NCBI GenBank assembly: GCA_946183415.1
Contig: CAMHAM010000002.1
Coordinates: forward strand, 88,048-152,047
Length of the DNA stretch: 64,000 bases
Reading direction: 5' to 3'
Origin: an uncultured Prevotella sp.
GTDB lineage: Bacteria; Bacteroidota; Bacteroidia; Bacteroidales; Bacteroidaceae
Positions 62,074 through 64,000 of the stretch are shown here, piece by piece. Each line of letters opens with the position of its first letter. The first letter of the stretch is position 1. The notes under the pieces are model-generated. The model was not told where the DNA came from. It did not search any database and saw nothing but the letters and a program-made list of their open reading frames with translations. A program made the position numbers and the translations under genes.

Positions 62074-62147
62074 GTGAAAAAGTTTCAAAAATACTAATTA
62101 TTCAGCAAAATATGCTTTTAATTTATGTTTTATTAAAAGTAAATGCT

Positions 62148-62155
62148 TACCTTTG
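62148..62155 (+). promoter_or_regulatory. -7 element for the BI-1 gene
   Basis: TACCTTTG, 46 bp before the ATG at 62202; the upstream ATG at 62112 lies before it and is not used. Confidence 0.6.
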
Positions 62156-62201
62156 TGGCATTATTTTTGCAATTTACGTTTTGAATCACGAATATAAAAT
62201 T

Positions 62202-62927
62202 ATGAGTATGAATTATAGTGAATTGAATTTTGACAGCATGACTCGTGAGCGGGAGCTCTCGATGTCTGCAGCCTTTCCTGCTCTGATGCGGAAAGTGTAT
62301 GTGTGGATGACGCTGGCATTGGTGTTGACTGGTGTAACGGCGTATGGTGTAGCAACAAGTCCGGGAGTGATTACGGCTATCTATTCTAACCAGATTCTTT
62401 TCTGGGGACTGGTGATTGCTGAGTTTGCACTTGTATTGGGTATTACAGCAGCCATCAATAAGTTGTCTCTGACAACGGCTACATTGATGTTTGTGCTTTA
62501 TTCGGTTATCAATGGTGCTGTGCTCTCCTCAATATTCTTGATTTACACGATGTCGAGTATCGCCAGTGTGTTCTTCATTACGGCAGGCACCTTTGCCGTG
62601 ATGGCATTCATCGGTTATACTACGAAGACTGATCTCACCTCGATGGGAAAGATTCTGTTTATGGCTCTGATTGGTATTATCATCGCCACGATTGTGAATA
62701 TCTTCCTGAAGAGTTCTGGTCTTGAGATGATTGTGAGCTATCTGGGTGTGCTTATTTTCGTAGGTCTGACAGCTTATGACTCACAGAAAATTAAGAATAT
62801 GTTGCAGATGGCGCCTGATGCAGGTGAAGGTGCACAGAAACTGGCATTGTTGGGAGCCTTGACACTTTATCTCGACTTCATCAACCTCTTTATCTATCTG
62901 CTTCGTATCTTTGGCCGTCGCGAGTAA
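62202..62927 (+). CDS. Bax inhibitor-1/YccA family membrane protein
   Basis: A 241-residue protein with about seven TM helices. It opens 'MSMNYSELNFDSM', then 'FPALMRKVYVWMTLALVLTG', 'AVMAFIGYTTKTDLTSMGKI', 'GVLIFVGLTAYDSQKIKNML' and a C-terminal 'LALLGALTLYLDFINLFIYL', as expected for BI-1. Role: probably calcium leak or membrane protease control. Start chosen by promoter position. Confidence 0.94.
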   Translation: MSMNYSELNFDSMTRERELSMSAAFPALMRKVYVWMTLALVLTGVTAYGVATSPGVITAIYSNQILFWGLVIAEFALVLGITAAINKLSLTTATLMFVLYSVINGAVLSSIFLIYTMSSIASVFFITAGTFAVMAFIGYTTKTDLTSMGKILFMALIGIIIATIVNIFLKSSGLEMIVSYLGVLIFVGLTAYDSQKIKNMLQMAPDAGEGAQKLALLGALTLYLDFINLFIYLLRIFGRRE

Positions 62928-62952
62928 TCGCGCGTACCTTATATAATATTAT

Positions 62953-62991
62953 ATGGAGGGCAACTACTTCTTGGAGAGTGTTGCCCTCCAT
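62953..62991. terminator. Hairpin between convergent BI-1 and DMT genes
   Basis: A perfect 12-bp stem, ATGGAGGGCAAC (62953-62964) / GTTGCCCTCCAT (62980-62991), 15-nt loop. It overlaps the stop codon and last codons of the DMT gene. There is no T-run on either strand, so it may act bidirectionally but weakly. Confidence 0.6.
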
Positions 62992-63848
62992 GTTTGTAGT
63001 ATGACACTAATCAGAATCAAGGCGATACCTATGTAGAATGAGAAATTCAGTTCTCTGGCCTCGTGAAATACGATAAAGGCGATGATGATGGTATAGCAAG
63101 GTTCCAGATTGTATGTCAGATTGACGGTGAAGGCAGAAAGGGTCCTTAGTGCTTGAATTTGTAGAATATACATCGCTACCGTACAGAACAGTGCATGGCA
63201 GAGCATCCACCATAAGTTACTACCTTCAGGAATAACGAGTACATCTTGATGCGCAGGGAACATCATTAAATAAAACGGTATAATCATACTGACGACCACT
63301 AATCCTGCACTCATTTGGTAGAATAATACTGTACGTGTCTTCACTCCTACACTGACCTTCTTGTTGCATACGCCATATAAGGCAGCAACAAAAGAGGACA
63401 AGACGCCGATGGAGATGCCATAACGATATCGGGCATCGAAAGAGAAGATGCAGAGCAAACCAAATACTGTGATTAAAGAGAATAGAATTTCTATTGTGGA
63501 AATCTTTTTGCGGTAGATGATGGGCTCGATAATGGCGGTAAAGAAACCCACAAGCGAATAGCAGATAACACCGATGGATACATTCGAAGCCTTAATACTG
63601 CCATAGAACAACATCCAATGGAGCCCCAACAAGGCACCGCATCCACCGAGTTGAAGTAACTTTTTCCTCTCTATTTGTGGCAGGCCGGTGAATACAAACA
63701 ATATAATAGAGGTGAAAAGCATGCGATACCATACGATATCCACCTCGTTGAGTGTGATCAGTTTCCCGAACAAACCTGTAAAACCTGCCAACATCACTGA
63801 AAGATGTAGTTGTATGAAGGCCTTTTGTATGCCTGAAATCTGTGCCAT
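62964..63848 (-). CDS. EamA/DMT-superfamily permease
   Basis: A 294-residue permease with about ten TM helices in two EamA repeats ('FTGLFGKLITLNEVDIVWYR' and 'FTVNLTYNLEPCYTIIIAFI' in equivalent places). It resembles drug/metabolite exporters. A start at 63848 (MAQISGIQ) was chosen because the ATG at 63878 lies next to the -7 element. Substrate unknown. Confidence 0.9.
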   Translation of the reverse strand: MAQISGIQKAFIQLHLSVMLAGFTGLFGKLITLNEVDIVWYRMLFTSIILFVFTGLPQIERKKLLQLGGCGALLGLHWMLFYGSIKASNVSIGVICYSLVGFFTAIIEPIIYRKKISTIEILFSLITVFGLLCIFSFDARYRYGISIGVLSSFVAALYGVCNKKVSVGVKTRTVLFYQMSAGLVVVSMIIPFYLMMFPAHQDVLVIPEGSNLWWMLCHALFCTVAMYILQIQALRTLSAFTVNLTYNLEPCYTIIIAFIVFHEARELNFSFYIGIALILISVILQTWRATLSKK

Positions 63849-63875
63849 TTCTGCTAAATCTTCTCTTTTCTGCTG

Positions 63876-63883
63876 CAAAAATA
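63876..63883 (-). promoter_or_regulatory. -7 element for the DMT gene
   Basis: TATTTTTG on the minus strand overlaps the more upstream possible start codon, so translation should begin at the later ATG. Confidence 0.5.
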
Positions 63884-63954
63884 CAAATTAAAAATGTACT
63901 TCTGTCAATAAACCCGAAAAATTTCGTGTTTTGGAGGAAATTTTTCCCTAAAAG

Positions 63955-63986
63955 TTTGGAGGGTATCGAAATTTGTTGTACCTTTG
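63955..63986 (+). promoter_or_regulatory. Strong promoter firing off the right edge
   Basis: TTTG (63955-63958), 20 bp, TACCTTTG (63979-63986). The downstream gene lies outside the window. Confidence 0.75.
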
Positions 63987-64000
63987 CACTCGCTTTCGCG

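Noticed and set aside
63987..64000. Start of an rRNA or tRNA gene after the last promoter
   Set aside because: Only 14 bases remain, too few to judge.

Overview
The window looks like a chromosomal segment of a Bacteroidota bacterium, most likely Prevotella or a close relative. Three things point there. Promoter-like sites have the Bacteroidota form (-33 TTTG, about 19-20 bp, -7 TAnnTTTG) and lie ahead of many genes. Families that are largely Bacteroidota-specific are present: DUF4492, HU-HIG, DUF4248, 'smalltalk', UpxY and BspA-type LRR proteins. Strong Shine-Dalgarno sites are largely absent. The assignment to Prevotella rests on recall of similar proteins, not on a search.

Layout. (1) 1-1032, minus: the start of a cytochrome bd oxidase operon (DUF4492 protein, then cydA running off the left edge). 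(2) 1061-6952, plus: a coiled-coil membrane protein, then a TolC / HlyD / ABC-2 permease / ABC-2 permease export operon with no ATPase. (3) 6949-8501, minus: a class I AMP-forming ligase and its own acyl carrier protein. (4) 8763-34494, plus: a head-to-tail operon of about 25.7 kb and 29 genes that begins with an UpxY/NusG-type antiterminator and ends at a strong intrinsic terminator. It encodes an aryl polyene type II fatty acid/polyketide system (ketosynthases, chain-length-factor-like proteins, ketoreductase, dehydratases, ACPs, thioesterase, methyltransferase, acyltransferases, glycosyltransferase, LolA, MMPL exporter) and the dialkylresorcinol enzymes DarA and DarB. Together these suggest a flexirubin-type pigment, i.e. 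an aryl polyene esterified to a dialkylresorcinol. Most of the block is AT-rich, except for a GC-rich two-gene patch at 12894-14572. (5) 34574-36964: a small accessory module (smalltalk, HU-HIG, DUF4248, an unknown ORF), bracketed by two inverted copies of a 70-bp palindromic repeat and holding an origin-like array of 8-bp repeats around a perfect 50-bp AT palindrome. (6) 36985-43231, minus: a second, GC-rich set of aryl polyene genes (KS, ACP, dehydratase, MMPL, FAD oxidoreductase, LolA-like), apparently continuing a minus-strand series of housekeeping genes (ilvE, trmB, BspA-like, mrp, GNAT) that extends to 49014. (7) 49102-52076, minus: xseB, xseA and a secreted subtilisin-like protease. 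(8) 52167-59203, plus: a MATE transporter, a phosphodiesterase and a dTDP-3-amino-3,6-dideoxyhexose cluster (rfbB, fdtA, fdtB) with a sigma region-4-like small protein and purT inside it. (9) 59259-64000: lutABC-type lactate oxidation genes (minus), a Bax inhibitor-1 protein (plus), a DMT permease (minus), and a promoter firing off the right edge.

How it fits together: the ligase and ACP at 6949-8501 probably load the starter. The KS/KR/DH/ACP sets at 10-23 kb and 41-43 kb extend and dehydrate the polyene. DarB and DarA build the resorcinol, and the BtrH-like protein or one of the LPLAT-type proteins may join or anchor the products. The LolA/MMPL proteins probably move the product to the outer membrane. 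Neither a tyrosine/phenylalanine ammonia-lyase nor a chorismate lyase is visible in the window, so the starter acid must come from elsewhere. I saw no rRNA, tRNA, CRISPR array or insertion sequence; tRNAs were looked for only by eye.
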